Counted from the first letter of the stretch, positions 35,887 to 47,247 are shown. The stretch is 64,000 nt of DNA from Sipunculus nudus (GCA_026874595.1 CM049316.1:25815839-25879838); one strand, 5' to 3'. Notes: generated by a model not told the origin, from the letters alone. A program made the numbers and translations.

Positions 35887-36903
35887 GCGTTTAGATTGGT
35901 ACCCCGCTCTATAATGGCCCTAAGCCAAGCATAGAGACGGGCGTACAACACACTGCGTAGACTCGGACTCCCATGAGTACGCCACTGCTGTCAGGGGTTT
36001 GTTGAAGGCAAAATCTGACTCCAACAATGCACCGCGCGGCATCAACATGTACACTGACGGCGGAAATACACAAATGGTGAAAAGAAGCCAATGTAGTCCG
36101 TTAAATTTGCGTTGGATTTTGTGCAAAGTAGTTATACATCATGTAAAACGAATTCACTTTGCGACGCTTTTGCGTTATTTGTGCTGAAATACCGTGGATG
36201 GCGTCTTATCGGCACTGCTGGACAGTACATTCCTCCATGGTACACTTTCCATATCTATGGCTGCGTTTTATGTTTGTTAGACAACAGTGACGTCACAAAG
36301 ACGTCAGTTATCGGTCACGCGTCACCTTCAATTGACTGACGTCATAAGTTTGACTGGCTTTTTTATTATCTGTTCTCAGACTAGGAATAATTCGTAAACG
36401 CAGTAACTTGTTTTGTCACATTTTAGATTGTCTCATACAAATTCAAAACAAGGTAAGGCATTACTTTTTACGCAGGTAGTCGGCGGAATAGCTCCTGCAA
36501 CCTTTGGACAAGAAAGGTTAACAATGCTTTACCCTTATGAAAAATTATCCCAGAAAAAATGTGGACACGGGTAAACGGACGTACTATAGGTGCATAATAT
36601 ATACGGGGCTGAACTTCAGCTAGTTAAGGGAATCCACAATTTTAGCTCAGCTGACGTCTGACCATAAGCTGATAAGTTACCCGGTATATGTGCTGTAGTT
36701 ATGGTTCATCGTCCGTCCGTCCGTTAATATCCTGTTAAATAATTTAAGAGAATTTGGTACCAGGCTACACTGGTCAAGTAGTTCGGTCCTTCCCACAGTG
36801 CCTAAACAGAAGAGATTCGTTTTGAGTAGAAACGACCTCTGGCGGAAGGGTGGGGCGTACAACGCCATCTAAGGTATTTCCGGCAGACTGGTTCCAACTC
36901 AAG

Positions 36904-36962
<59 letters not shown>

Positions 36963-37842
36963 TAAAATAATTATTTCGTTTGCTCAGAAAGTTGCCAAAG
37001 TTAGCTGTACATTTCATGTGACATTAATGATTAGATTAATATATATTAATTATAAATCAATGCCACGAACAATGGAATATCAAACATTCAGTGTATCGTA
37101 TAATAAATATACACCCATCATTCAATATCTGTGCAACAACTCATTCTTCAACATTTTAAAACAAGAAATATTTAAAGAAAGTTATTATACAAGAACACTT
37201 CACGGATAATCAACCATGTTCGCATGAGTGTCCATGACAACCGGTTTGAGCGTGCAGGTTGGATTTGGAACCAGTCTAACGGTAAGTCAGGAGAAGCAAC
37301 TGGCAGTACCTAAGATGACGTTGTACGCCTGTCTCTATGGGTCACATAGTCTTATTTATGTACACGACCCGGGGTATAGAGTAGCGAAATAGAGAAATGA
37401 ATGTTCTGGCTCTCTCTGGTTGGCTCTAGCCATCATGTGATGGAGCATTAAAAACACCCCTTTGTTTGATTATTAAGTATGTTAAGCATAATCTCCATAA
37501 AATTGACAGTATTGGTCAATTATTTTAAAATCTGTGGCCAATCAAAGACGTGTTGTCCAAATCCTTATTTAGACCTGCTTGGAGGTTTTTTTGTGCTTCA
37601 CTGCATTCGGGTCAGGATGGTTAAAAAAGAAAATACACAAGCCCCCATTTTCTTGGTCTAGTTTAACTGATAAACCAACAATGTCTCAGGTAAAAAAGTT
37701 TAATATCAGAATTTATTTTTAAAGTTGTCCAAAAGAGGCAAAGACTTCAGGTGTTTTATAGATGTTATATAGGAAAAATACATACAGCCACGTGTCCTTT
37801 GCTTGGCTGAGGGCAATGATAGAGCGGGGTACTGGACTAAGT
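35887..37842. mobile_element. About 2-kb element with imperfect terminal inverted repeats
   Basis: The left end (gtaccccgctctataatggc and following) and the right end, read in reverse (gtaccccgctctatcattgc and following), are inverted copies over about 45-50 bp. The element falls exactly where block A has no corresponding sequence. A second inverted pair, tagagacgggcgtacaac (35,932) with gttgtacgcctgtctcta (37,321), suggests nesting or an internal rearrangement. There is a (TA)n tract at 36,905-36,958. No transposase is recognisable. Class unknown. Confidence 0.55.
36905..36958. repeat. (TA)n microsatellite
   Basis: A pure TA tract of about 54 bp inside the TIR-bounded segment. Confidence 0.95.
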
Positions 37843-38274
37843 CGCCTTTAGCAGCATGAGCAATCTGATTTGTCCAACATTTCGTCCAGCCCTCTTATGG
37901 CCAAACTGATTAAACAAAGTGTACTGTAGACAAAATGGCAAGCCTTCTGTCTCGAAAGATAATGGTAACCCATTGGTCTGTTATAAGCGCAGTCCAAAAG
38001 TGACCGCGTTATCTCACTCCAGGATGGTAGGATTTATATAGATAAATCGCTGTGTATTAAGATTGTTAGTTACCCATGCCAATGTATTTAAGCATGAGGG
38101 CTCTCGAAATTTTACATCCATTCCTTGTTAAAAAAAACTTCACAGCCATCGAAGCAAGATGGACTGAAATTTTGTATATTTGACCTGTATCTTAGACTAA
38201 GTCTGGTGTCTTTTTAAAATCAGTAACTTTTACGCCAAATCAGTGTTAAACTGCTAAAGCTCCTATAAGCACAA

Positions 38275-38875
38275 GTAGCGGTCATTACTTAATTCTTGTC
38301 ACACACAGGAATCATGTGATGATGGCGGCCATCAATTAATCATTGTCACACACAGGGATTATGTGATGATGGCGGTCATCACTTAATTATTGTCACACAC
38401 AGGTATCATGTGACGATGGTGGTCATGACTTAATTATTGTCGCACACAGGTATCATGTAATGATAGCGATCATCACTTAATTAATGTCACACACAGGTAT
38501 CATGTGACGATGGTGGTTATCAATTATTGTCACACACAGGTATCATATGATGATGGCGGTCATTACTTTATTATCGTCACACACAGGTATCATATGATGA
38601 TGGCGGTCATCACTTAATTATTGTCGCATACAGGTATCATGTGATGATGGAATTATTGTCACACACAGGGATCATATGATGATGGCGGTCATTACTTTAT
38701 TATCGTCACACACAGGTATCATATGATGATGGCGGTCATCAATTAATTATTGTCGCACACAGGTATCATGTAATGATGGTGGTTATGACTTAATAATTGT
38801 CACACACAGTTATGATGTGATGATCTCAGTCATTACTAAATTGTTGTCACACACATGCAGGTATCATTGATGAAG
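38275..38875. repeat. Minisatellite, third block
   Basis: About twelve units related to the 47-bp repeat of 22,151-26,580, most of the type ttattgtcacacacaggtat, catgtgatgatggcggtcat, cacttaa. Several units are shortened. The repeats lie on the same side of a GPCR fragment as in block A. Confidence 0.95.
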
Positions 38876-39089
38876 GCGATATTTTATGTATTCCATTGCC
38901 TTATACAGATACATAAAAAATATTCATGATATTGACGTCTTATTTTCACATGTATTCATCATTTTGTCATTCATCACTTAATTATTGTGAGGCACAGCGG
39001 TCAACAATACTTTTATCTCACATAAATTCCATCGACGACGCATTGATTTCACATTCTGTTCCCCTGAGTAAACGTGTCTGAACTAACAG

Positions 39090-39400
39090 CATGGGAACAG
39101 CGCGCGCGCATTTTCCCGGAAAGATTAACTTCCAACACAATATATAAGTATGTTTATCGCATAATTTAGTGACATCACAAGGTCTGTTATAAAAACATCA
39201 CCAGATTTTGGAAACTGCTGTTGTTAATAATTACTGTACAAGACACAGTATGCGGGACATTCAAAGTCACTGCTGTCATTGTAATTAACAAAAGTAATAT
39301 TATTGCTTATTGCTTGTTGCTTACCAACTCAGCACTGGATAAACTCACATTACCAATGCTACTCAAAACCGTTCCTGTAGTTTGATTAATTTTGATTAAT
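39090..39400 (-). pseudogene. GPCR pseudogene fragment, third block
   Basis: Equivalent to about 26,770-27,040 of the receptor, for example ttttcccggaaagattaact beside block A's cttcccggaaaactttactt, and acaagacacagtatgcggga beside acaagacacagcgtgaggga. The reading frame is destroyed by indels. Confidence 0.75.
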
Positions 39401-39800
39401 CAAGGTTAACAGGAGAAAATCCGTTTAACGGCTTTTCAGCATTTTATGTTGTGCGCGAAATATTCAAACGCTATATAACTCCCCGGGCCTTCTCAAACTA
39501 CAAAAGATTTTCTCTTAACATGAAACAAGTATCATGGTTAATTATTCTAAATACATGAGGCTTTATCAACTCCCTGTTAGTGTTCCCTCTGACGAAATAA
39601 TTTCATACATCCTCTCTACTGCGATCTAACACTGCTTGGCATAAATAGGATCAGGTTTATGTTGTCACATAGATGTCCTGTTTACAAGCACCGACTTAAC
39701 TCTTGATAGGGAATAGAGATTGGATTCACAGCGACAAGCGATGGAACGTTTTGCAAATTCACCATTATTATGTAATAGGATTGTTAGCCATGTTTGCATC

Positions 39801-39925
39801 TAACCGTAAAGTTGACGTGCTAAGGAGTCCGGCGTGCAAAAATACCATATTTCCTGTGAAATAAAAAAGAGCGTATTTATAGAGGGTTAGTTCACCTGGA
39901 GGAGTTAACATATAGGAACATAGGA
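39801..39925. other. Unassigned junction sequence
   Basis: Short stretch between the GPCR block and a TA-rich region; no feature seen. Confidence 0.4.
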
Positions 39926-39927
39926 CC

Positions 39928-39931
<4 letters not shown>

Positions 39932-39971
<40 letters not shown>

Positions 39972-39979
39972 ACATATAC

Positions 39980-40027
<48 letters not shown>

Positions 40028-40129
40028 ACGGGTGAAAATGGATACTGGGCCCGAATGTGGGTTCGAACCCGTAACTTGTGACACAAGCTTCACTAGCAAG
40101 GCCAGTAGGAACGCTTTTCTGTGTCCGGT

Positions 40130-40192
<63 letters not shown>
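39932..40192 (-). mobile_element. tRNA-like sequence between two (TA)n tracts with inverted ends
   Basis: TA tracts at about 39,932-40,024 and 40,133-40,192 enclose 40,024-40,137. The outer ends atatgtaacggg and ccggttacatat are inverted copies. On the minus strand the centre reads TGGCCTTGCTAGTG (A-box-like) and GGGTTCGAACCC (perfect B box), so it is a tRNA-related sequence, perhaps a small SINE. The inverted ends could make the whole unit fold back. Confidence 0.6.
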
Positions 40193-40200
<8 letters not shown>

Positions 40201-40970
40201 CTTACCGCACAACAACAGCAAGACCTCAAGAACCTGCTGCGGAATTATGAACATTTGTTTAATAACATTCCAACGAGAACTAACATATTGTGCCATGACG
40301 TCGATGTTGGCGAGGCTAGCGCAGTCAAGCAGCATCCTTATAGACTAAATCCAGAAAAGCAAAAGTATCTACAGGATGAGATTCAATATTTGCTGGGCAA
40401 TGATTTTATTGAACCAAGTAACAGTAACTGGAGTTCACCATGTATTCTTGTGCAAAAACCTTATGGAAGTTACCGTATGTGCACAGATTATCGAAAACTG
40501 AACTCTAACACCAAGACTGATACGTTCCGGATTCCGAGGAATGATGATTATATTGATTGAGTCGGTAGCTCCAGATATATTTTCCAAACCAGAAAATCTA
40601 CTCCACTATAAAAAAAGAATGTTTGGCTTTGATTTTGGCATTGCAACATTTTGAAGTTTATGTTACTTCATCAGTCAAGTCTATCATTGTCTTCAGTGAT
40701 CACAATCCCCGAACGTTAATGAACAAGTTGAAGTGTAAAAATCAAAGATTGTTGAGATGGAGTTTGTTCTTACAAGATTACAACCTTGAAATCAGACACA
40801 TTAAAGGGAAAGACAATGTACTTGCTGATTGCTTATCGATATGTTTATGAAATGTTGTATACAAGATGTTTATGTAAAGTTGTAAATAAGATGATTTTTG
40901 AGATGCTGTAAAAATTGAGTGATTTTGATCGCAGAAAAGAAAACTTTCTTTTTTCTTACAGGAGGAGGAG
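40201..40970 (+). pseudogene. Ty3/Gypsy pol remnant (RT N-terminus joined to RNase H) and polypurine tract
   Basis: The frame from 40,201 shows the region before and at the start of a Gypsy RT: KQHPYRLNPEKQ, then NDFIEPSNSNWSSPCILV and CTDYRKLN, ending in DDYID at a TGA (40,558-40,560). After about 30 bp the sequence jumps to the C-terminal RNase H/connection region (STIKKECLALILALQHFEVY, SDHNP, NQRLLRWSLFLQDYNLEI, RHIKGKDNVLADCLS), which stops at 40,848-40,850. The catalytic centre of RT and the first part of RNase H are deleted. Only about 120 bp, ending in the polypurine tract ggaggaggag (40,961-40,970), separate it from the LTR, and no integrase lies there. The 5' part of the element is lost at the (CA)n/(TA)n boundary. 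Confidence 0.9.
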
Positions 40971-41774
40971 TGTTACAGGTGTCCCTTTTATTGTGTGCAG
41001 CGGTCTTACAGATGATTGTTTTATTGTGCACACGGATGTTCCATGTGTTGTTGGCAATTGGTTCCTGTAGCACGCGTAGCTCGTTGCCTTGGCAGCATCA
41101 CCTGGCTGGGCCGGGCTGGCACACGTGTGAACCCTGACACGGCGTTCTCTGTTTGAGATGATTCCTGTAGCGTGTGTACTGTGTATTATGTATTGTTCTT
41201 TTCGATTGTTCGTGAAAGGGAATTTTCTAGAGTTTTCGGATGAAAGGTTATAAATAGGGGCTTTGTTTTTAGAGCCGAGAGAGAGGTGAGAGAATATCCC
41301 AGCGGACACAGAAGCGTGTATATCAGTTTGTGGGACCTATTCCGATAAGTGCGGCATTTATAGATTTTCTTCTGGATTTGTGACGGATCTTGTTTGGTCT
41401 TCAGTTTACTTTCGGGGTTGTTACAAGAGCTTTACATTGGACCGTTTTTCTCTGAGAAGATTTGTGTGAACTGTTCATCTGAATTATATGCTGTGACAGT
41501 GGTGGTATCCAGGTACTGTACCATTATCTTTCTGTGTGATTGCATTGACTTGTTGCTATAATGGTATTTTACTGTATAATTGTATTGATATAGTGTTTTG
41601 TAATGTTAGGGTCGTTTTAAGAATAAATTATAGTTACTTGTTAACAAAACAGCACTGACTTGTTTATTCATTCCCCTAGACATTTCACGCTGCCTAGTGT
41701 TACAGAATCTTCTCCATTACAAAATTTATGTTCATCACGCATACGTGATCTGTTGATATTAGGTTCCGGAACAA
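40971..41774 (+). mobile_element. 3' LTR of the Gypsy element (copy 4, 804 bp)
   Basis: The LTR starts TGTTACAGGTG directly after the polypurine tract and ends TTAGGTTCCGGAACA, so the ends are TGTT...AACA. A TATA box (TATAAATA) lies at 41,249-41,256 and AATAAA at 41,622-41,627. It is the family reference because pol sequence is attached. Minisatellite sequence of the GPCR block follows directly, so the element inserted in or beside that repeat. Confidence 0.9.
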
Positions 41775-42190
41775 TAGTTACACATAAATCATGTGATGAA
41801 AGCGGACATCACTTAACTGTTGTTACACTATAAAGTGATGAATGATTGTCACACAGAAATCACGTAATGATGGGGGTGTGGATGGCGGTCTTTACTTAAT
41901 TATAGTAACACATACATCATGTGATAAAAGCGGTCATCACTTAACTGTTGTCACACTGTAACGTGATGAATGATTGACTTTCAGAAGTCACGGGGTGATG
42001 GGGTTCTGATGGCATTCATCGATCACTTAATTATTGTCACACAGGGATAACATAGACAGAAACACACAATTAATGACACGCACAAGTGAAATGGAATGAT
42101 GGTGGTCGCCTGGTTATTATTGTCACACAGTTATCATGTAATGATGGACATCATTTTTCTCCGTTATTGTCACACTGAGCTGAGCTAATC
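41775..42190. repeat. Minisatellite remnant, fourth block
   Basis: Diverged units such as atcatgtgatgaaagcggac and tcacttaactgttgttacac, clearly of the same family as the 47-bp array. They precede a GPCR fragment, as in the other blocks. Confidence 0.85.
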
Positions 42191-42267
42191 ATCACTCAGA
42201 GCTGTTGCTAACAGGTATCATGCTTTTGATGTGGTCTCCACTAAATTATGACAAACCACAAACATAT

Positions 42268-42655
42268 CTTTTTAATATTCCTCTGTTGAAGGTGACCGCC
42301 CCCATTTCAATGCTAACATAACTAGGTATATGTACATCTGCAGAATTCTATGTAAATTCCACGTGCAAACTGTATAATATGGCAGTATCACACGCTTCAT
42401 ACTATTTCCTGGTGTTAGCCAGGTAACTACTGCACCTGCGGGACTTGGGTGTGTAATCGTCCCCATTGCTGGGACATACCATCGGGGAACCCCCGAAAGG
42501 CGACCTCGTTGTGAGTGAAAAGAGCCGTTTGGCACTGCTTTCACATTAAGCCTGCAGAGCGCCCGCCCTGGGTTGGGTTCGACTGTGAAAATCTCACCGC
42601 CATGCCTGTACTCACGACCTCCCGGTTTTGAGTCCTGTGCTAACCCCGTGTCACA
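42268..42655 (-). mobile_element. tRNA-derived SINE, family A, antisense
   Basis: On the minus strand the head lies near 42,600-42,650 (aaaaccgggaggtcgtgagt), the body includes gctctgcaggcttaatgtg and a gggacgattacacaccc block, and the tail is ggcggtcaccttcaac. It is complete in layout but diverged from the 13,437 copy, and its B box is weakened. It interrupts the fourth minisatellite-GPCR block. Confidence 0.8.
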
Positions 42656-42719
42656 GACGTTATGTTGTTAGTTGTTACATATGTTATGTTATGATAATGG
42701 GCAATTTGCTATTTATCTC

Positions 42720-42960
42720 TTGATGAAAGTGAATGTAGCAGTGTTACGCATAACCGGGAAAAGAAAACGTTTCTGCTGCACCGGCAAACATACACAGTGA
42801 CGTCCAACCGACCGCGCAGGCCATATTTCGGTATTATAAATCCAGAATCTCTTGAGTGATCAAGAAAACTGAAAAGCAGCGAGCATACGCGAAGAACAAA
42901 GTTACTAAATTTGACATTAATACTGCATCATTAAAAGGATCTAGCAAGACGGTGTAGAAG
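42720..42960 (-). pseudogene. GPCR pseudogene fragment, fourth block
   Basis: ggccatatttcggtattata and the following bases, with aaatttgacattaatactgc, correspond to about 27,180-27,330 of the receptor (TM3-TM4 region). No frame survives. Confidence 0.7.
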
Positions 42961-43665
42961 GATACCTAATTGCTCTGTTTATTGACCAAACGTGAAATTA
43001 GGTCTCTGTTACCCATACCCTTTGAGCTATGGTGCTTGTAATGACCCCCCCCCCCCCATCCTCAGAATAATTTAAAAAATGATACAAAAGCTCCAGTATC
43101 TGAATAACTATTTCACTGATCACCATTATTCTTTTTATACATGTTTATCATGGAGTGTTTTATCAGACTGGTGGCGCCACCTGTATTATTTTTGATTTTT
43201 TACGCATTTTTTTCCTCTATTTTCTGGGACCTTCAAATGGAGCGGTCTTCCGTTAATAGGGCACAAATCGTCTTCATTGGACCTAGAATCGACACTTGAT
43301 ATAAACCAGACCAATCGTTAGCATATTTATTATACTTTCCAACAAAGCCGATGATGAGAGAGAAACATTCCACAGTATCACAGTGGATACTGCTCGTGCA
43401 CCCGCTTCACTGTTACGTCACATTACTTCATATCCATATCCAAGAAGGATAAACAATGGTCACTTCTTGTGGACGCCATGAACCACGGATATGTATGGGA
43501 CATGTCAACCATGCCGTAAAGTGAATTATATTTATATTGTAAGCAGGTAGGGTACCAAAACTTACGCATTTTCCTTTTTCTACAATTAGTGACAATTTAT
43601 TTGGCATGTGGACAAGGATAGTTGATCGGATTATTCCAACGATGTTTAGTGACCTACATGTATGT
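42961..43665. other. No gene seen; (C)n at about 43,045-43,057
   Basis: Unassigned sequence with one C homopolymer of about 13 bases. Confidence 0.5.
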
Positions 43666-43667
43666 TT

Positions 43668-43795
43668 TGTCCATATGGTTGGTCCACAGGTATCAATATT
43701 TTGTCAATACAATCGGTCCACCGTTATCAATATTTTGTCTATATCATCGGTCCATAGGCATCAATAGTTTGTCTACATAATGAAACGGCAGCCTG
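43668..43795. repeat. Short tandem repeat, about 3.5 units of roughly 40 bp
   Basis: Units have the order ttttgtc, a variable middle, tcggtccac/tcggtccat, then a rgtatcaata-like end. Units are imperfect. Confidence 0.7.
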
Positions 43796-44510
43796 TCAAC
43801 CGAACGTTGATCTTGTATTCCGGAGACGCTGTGGTGGTACTCCAAGCTATACGGTTCGGATCAGTTCTCGTATATGTAGATTTCTGGCCGTACTTCGTCA
43901 TGTTTTTTTCCTGCTTGTAAACCTGTTAATTGCGCAATTTTGAAAAAAAAGTTACCACATTACTTATCAGGAAATAAAATTTTCACATCTCAAATATTTT
44001 CACATCTCAAGAAAACTTACACATTTTCATGCCGTGATAATTGATAACAAAAGCCTTTTTCATCACCAAATTCACCAAATATCACCTCATGAAACAAATC
44101 CTGTCGGAAACGGCATGCGAGACTGCCGTCTCCCAATAAGCTATAAATGTGTTTTCCAGGGCAACCAGAGGGACAGAGCTACTGTGCTGATGAGAACCGT
44201 GTGTATTCCTTATTTGTTAATTATCCAATAAAAGAAAGCACGCCGCATTTGAGACAATGCTAACATATTACGAGTAATTGCATTGGGATAGATCCAATCG
44301 ACTTCGTTCTTTTCCTCCTGCCGAAACCGAGCTCGGCTAGGTTGTTAATGAGTCGAGCTTTATAAATGTAGTTTATGACAGATGGAGCTGCGGTAGCCTC
44401 TTCGTGAAATAATGTCAAATTCTCAGGAAAATATGAAAAATGTCCATTTATCTGAATAACTAATGATAGTTTCTCATTTACGTTTACACACCCATCTTGA
44501 TATTAGTTAG
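43796..44510. other. No gene or repeat recognised
   Basis: Mixed sequence without a convincing open frame. Confidence 0.5.
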
Positions 44511-44512
44511 AA

Positions 44513-46259
44513 AACTAGATGTGTCGGAACGACACGAATGACCCCGCCTTGGGCAAATTAGAAACATTTGTTAAATTTTGTAAATTTTTTTAAGTTCAGG
44601 AGGTGTCGTATGGTCAAAAGTAGGTCAACGGGGACGAAACGCGAACTCGATCTGTAACTGGTCATTATCTGCCGACACATAAAAAATCAGGGTGGTATCT
44701 GCAGGCATTACGGAAAAATAGTCTGTACATGTGTATTTGGCATGAAAATTTCTATTTTTCATGAAATTTTCTATGTTCAGGAGCCGTAAAACGGTCAAAA
44801 ATAGGTCAACCGGGACGAAACGCAAACTGGATCTGTAACTGTTCATTATCTGCCCACAAACCAAAGATAAGGCCAACATCTGCAGCCATTGCGAAAAAAG
44901 TCCGTACATGTGTATTTGTCATGAAAATTTCTATTTTTCATGAAATTTTCTAAGTTTAGGAGCCGTAAAACGGTCAGAAGTAGGTCAACCGGGACGAAAC
45001 GCGAACTCGATCTGTAACTGTTTATTATCTGCCCACACACCAAAAATAAGGCCAATATCTGCAGCCATTGCGAAAAAAAGTCCGTACATGTGTATTTGTC
45101 ATGAAAATTTCTATTTTTTCATGAAATTTTCTAAGTTGAGGAGCCGTTAAACGGTCAGAAGTAGGTCAACCGGGACGAAACGCAAACTCGATCTGTAACT
45201 GTTTATTATCTGCCCACACACCAAAAAATAAGGCCAATATCTGCAGCCATTGCGAAAAAGGTCCGTACATGTGTATTTGTCATGAAAATTTCTATTTTTC
45301 ATGAAATTTTTTAAGTTTAGGAGCCGTAAAAGGGTCAAAAGTAGATCAACTGGGACGAAACGCGAACACGATCTGTAACTGGTCAATATCTGCCAACACA
45401 CCAAAAATCAGGCCAATATCTGCAGGCATTGCGAAAAAAGTCCGTACATATGTATTTGTCATGAAAATTTCTATTTTTCATGAAATTTTCTATGTTCAGG
45501 AGCCGTAAAACGGTCAAAAGTAGGTCAACCGGGACGAAACGCAAACTCGATCTGTAACTGTTCATTATCTGCCCACACACCAAAAATAAGGCCAATATCT
45601 GCAGCCATTGCGAAAAAAAGTCCGTACATGTGTATTTGTCATGAAAATTTTTATTTTTCATGAAATTTTCTAAGTTGAGGAGCCGTTAAACGGTCAGAAG
45701 TAGGTCAACCGGGACGAAACGCGAACTCGATCTGTAACTGTTTATTATCTGCCCATACACCAAAAATAAGGCCAATATCTGCAGCCATTGCGAAAAAAAG
45801 TCCGTACATGTGTATTTGTCATGAAAATTTCTATTTTTTCATGAAATTTTCTAAGTTTAGGAGCCGTAAAACGGTCAGAAGTAGGTCAACCGGGACGAAA
45901 CGCGAACTCGATCTGTAACTGTTTATTATCTGCCCACACACCAAAAATAAGGCCAATATCTGCAGCCATTGCGAAAAAAAGTCCGTACATGTGTATTTGT
46001 CATGAAAATTTCTATTTTTTCATGAAATTTTCTAAGTTGAGGAGCCGTAAAACGGTCAGAAGTAGGTCAACCGGGACGAAACGCGAACTTGATCTGTAAC
46101 TGGTCATTATCTGCCCACACACCAAAAATCAGGCCAATATCTGCAGGCATTGCGAAAAAAGTCCGTACAACTTATTGATTTCGGAACGACGGAATGACGG
46201 AAGGACGGACATGGGTAAAACTATATGCCCCGGCCACTTTGTGGCGGGGGCATAATTAG
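44513..46259. mobile_element. Helitron/'pearl'-like non-autonomous element with 180-bp tandem repeats
   Basis: The left end has a small inverted motif, GTGTCGgaaCGACAC (44,521-44,535), and a GAATGACCCCGCC block. The middle (about 44,600-46,170) consists of about nine tandem units with a 180-bp period; CCGTACA landmarks fall near 44,902, 45,082, 45,262, 45,442, 45,622, 45,802, 45,983 and 46,162. The right end carries a strong hairpin. A left flank, central tandem array and 3' hairpin is the layout of Helitron-related non-autonomous elements such as the molluscan 'pearl' elements. No protein is encoded; minus-strand open frames repeat with the units. Exact ends are uncertain by a few bases. Confidence 0.7.
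46224..46254. other. Terminal hairpin of the tandem-repeat element
   Basis: TATGCCCCGGCCAC, loop TTT, GTGGCGGGGGCATA: a 14-bp stem with one mismatch and a 3-nt loop. It sits a few bases from the right boundary. It is the most stable local fold I noticed in the window outside the dinucleotide tracts. Confidence 0.9.
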
Positions 46260-46913
46260 AGTTCAAATGCAGATGCATTTGCAAGAGCATTTGCTTTTTA
46301 ATAACTCTTATTAAATTTGCATTTGACAGTGTTTAATTGTTTGTGCACTTAACTGCTATTGCATTTGATTTATCTGAAACAGTTGCATTTGACTAAAATG
46401 CGCTGAGTTGCATTTGAATCTAGCCTTTGTATGTGTACAAGAAAACTAATTCTTTCAAGATACGACCCTCCAGTCAATGTATAATATTCCGAAGGCGTAT
46501 CAAACCCATCACATATGATTTATATGAACTACCACAGGACAATTTGAAATAAGGTCGCATCATGACCTTTATCCAACTTGTCCGATGGAAATGCAATCCA
46601 ATGAGCCATACGGGCAAATTAATCTCCCAGTCTGTCACTGTTTCGACGAAAAAGCGTGAAAACAAATGATGGTGGCGTATAAAGATTACCCATGACAGTA
46701 TTTTTTTAATATATGGGAACAATAAAGTATGCTGTTGGTTTGCAGCAATCAAATAAAAGCTGGCGTGTTTTTATTAAGCGTGTGTCATTGCACACCGTCG
46801 TGTGATTTATATGTCGCCGTGACAGAATGAGAATCAGTTTGGTCCTGCTGTAAGTCTTCATCCGCTGTCTGAATACAGAAGACGACTACTGTCGATTTGA
46901 TAAGGAAGATTTA
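46260..46913. other. No gene recognised; TGCATTTG-rich stretch at 46,260-46,425
   Basis: 46,265-46,420 repeats the word gcatttg in both irregular spacing and context (agatgcatttgcaagagcat and similar). The rest is unassigned. Confidence 0.5.
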
Positions 46914-47062
46914 AAGAGATTTGAGAGAGAAAGTTTGAGAGAGAGACAGAGAGAAAGAGAGAGAGAGAGAGTGATAGAAAGAAAGATCGAGAGAAACCTA
47001 GAGAGAGACAGAGGGAGAGACACAAATACAGACAGACAGACAAGCAGACAAAGAGAGACAAA

Positions 47063-47103
<41 letters not shown>
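46914..47103. repeat. (GA)n-rich tract
   Basis: Imperfect GAGA/GACA repeats ending in a pure (GA)n run at 47,067-47,101. The Arg-Glu and Ser-Leu open frames on the two strands are repeat artefacts. Confidence 0.95.
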
Positions 47104-47106
<3 letters not shown>

Positions 47107-47199
47107 AGGGCACATTTGATTAGGTGAAAGTTGAATACATAGTATAATATCAAACCTATAACGTGTACATTATAAATAAAGGTTTACGGGAAATTACAC

Positions 47200-47201
<2 letters not shown>

Positions 47202-47247
<46 letters not shown>

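Larger units (their letters stand above)
35410..39800. repeat. Segmental duplication block (third copy), split by a TIR element
   Basis: Matches block A in order: 35,420-35,590 (18,360-18,560), 35,640-35,840 (about 19,310 and 20,140-20,340), 37,900-38,040 (20,370-20,530), minisatellite 38,275-38,875, GPCR fragment about 39,090-39,400 and part of the GPCR 5' flank (about 39,510-39,700). The stretch 35,887-37,842 has no partner in block A and looks like a later insertion. Confidence 0.8.

Noticed and set aside
43045-43057. C and G homopolymers (also 48,100, 51,682, 54,058)
   Set aside because: Simple mononucleotide runs, prone to sequencing error, no further structure.
46858-47123. Ser-Leu and Arg-Glu rich frames on both strands
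   Set aside because: Translations of (GA)n/(CT)n repeats.
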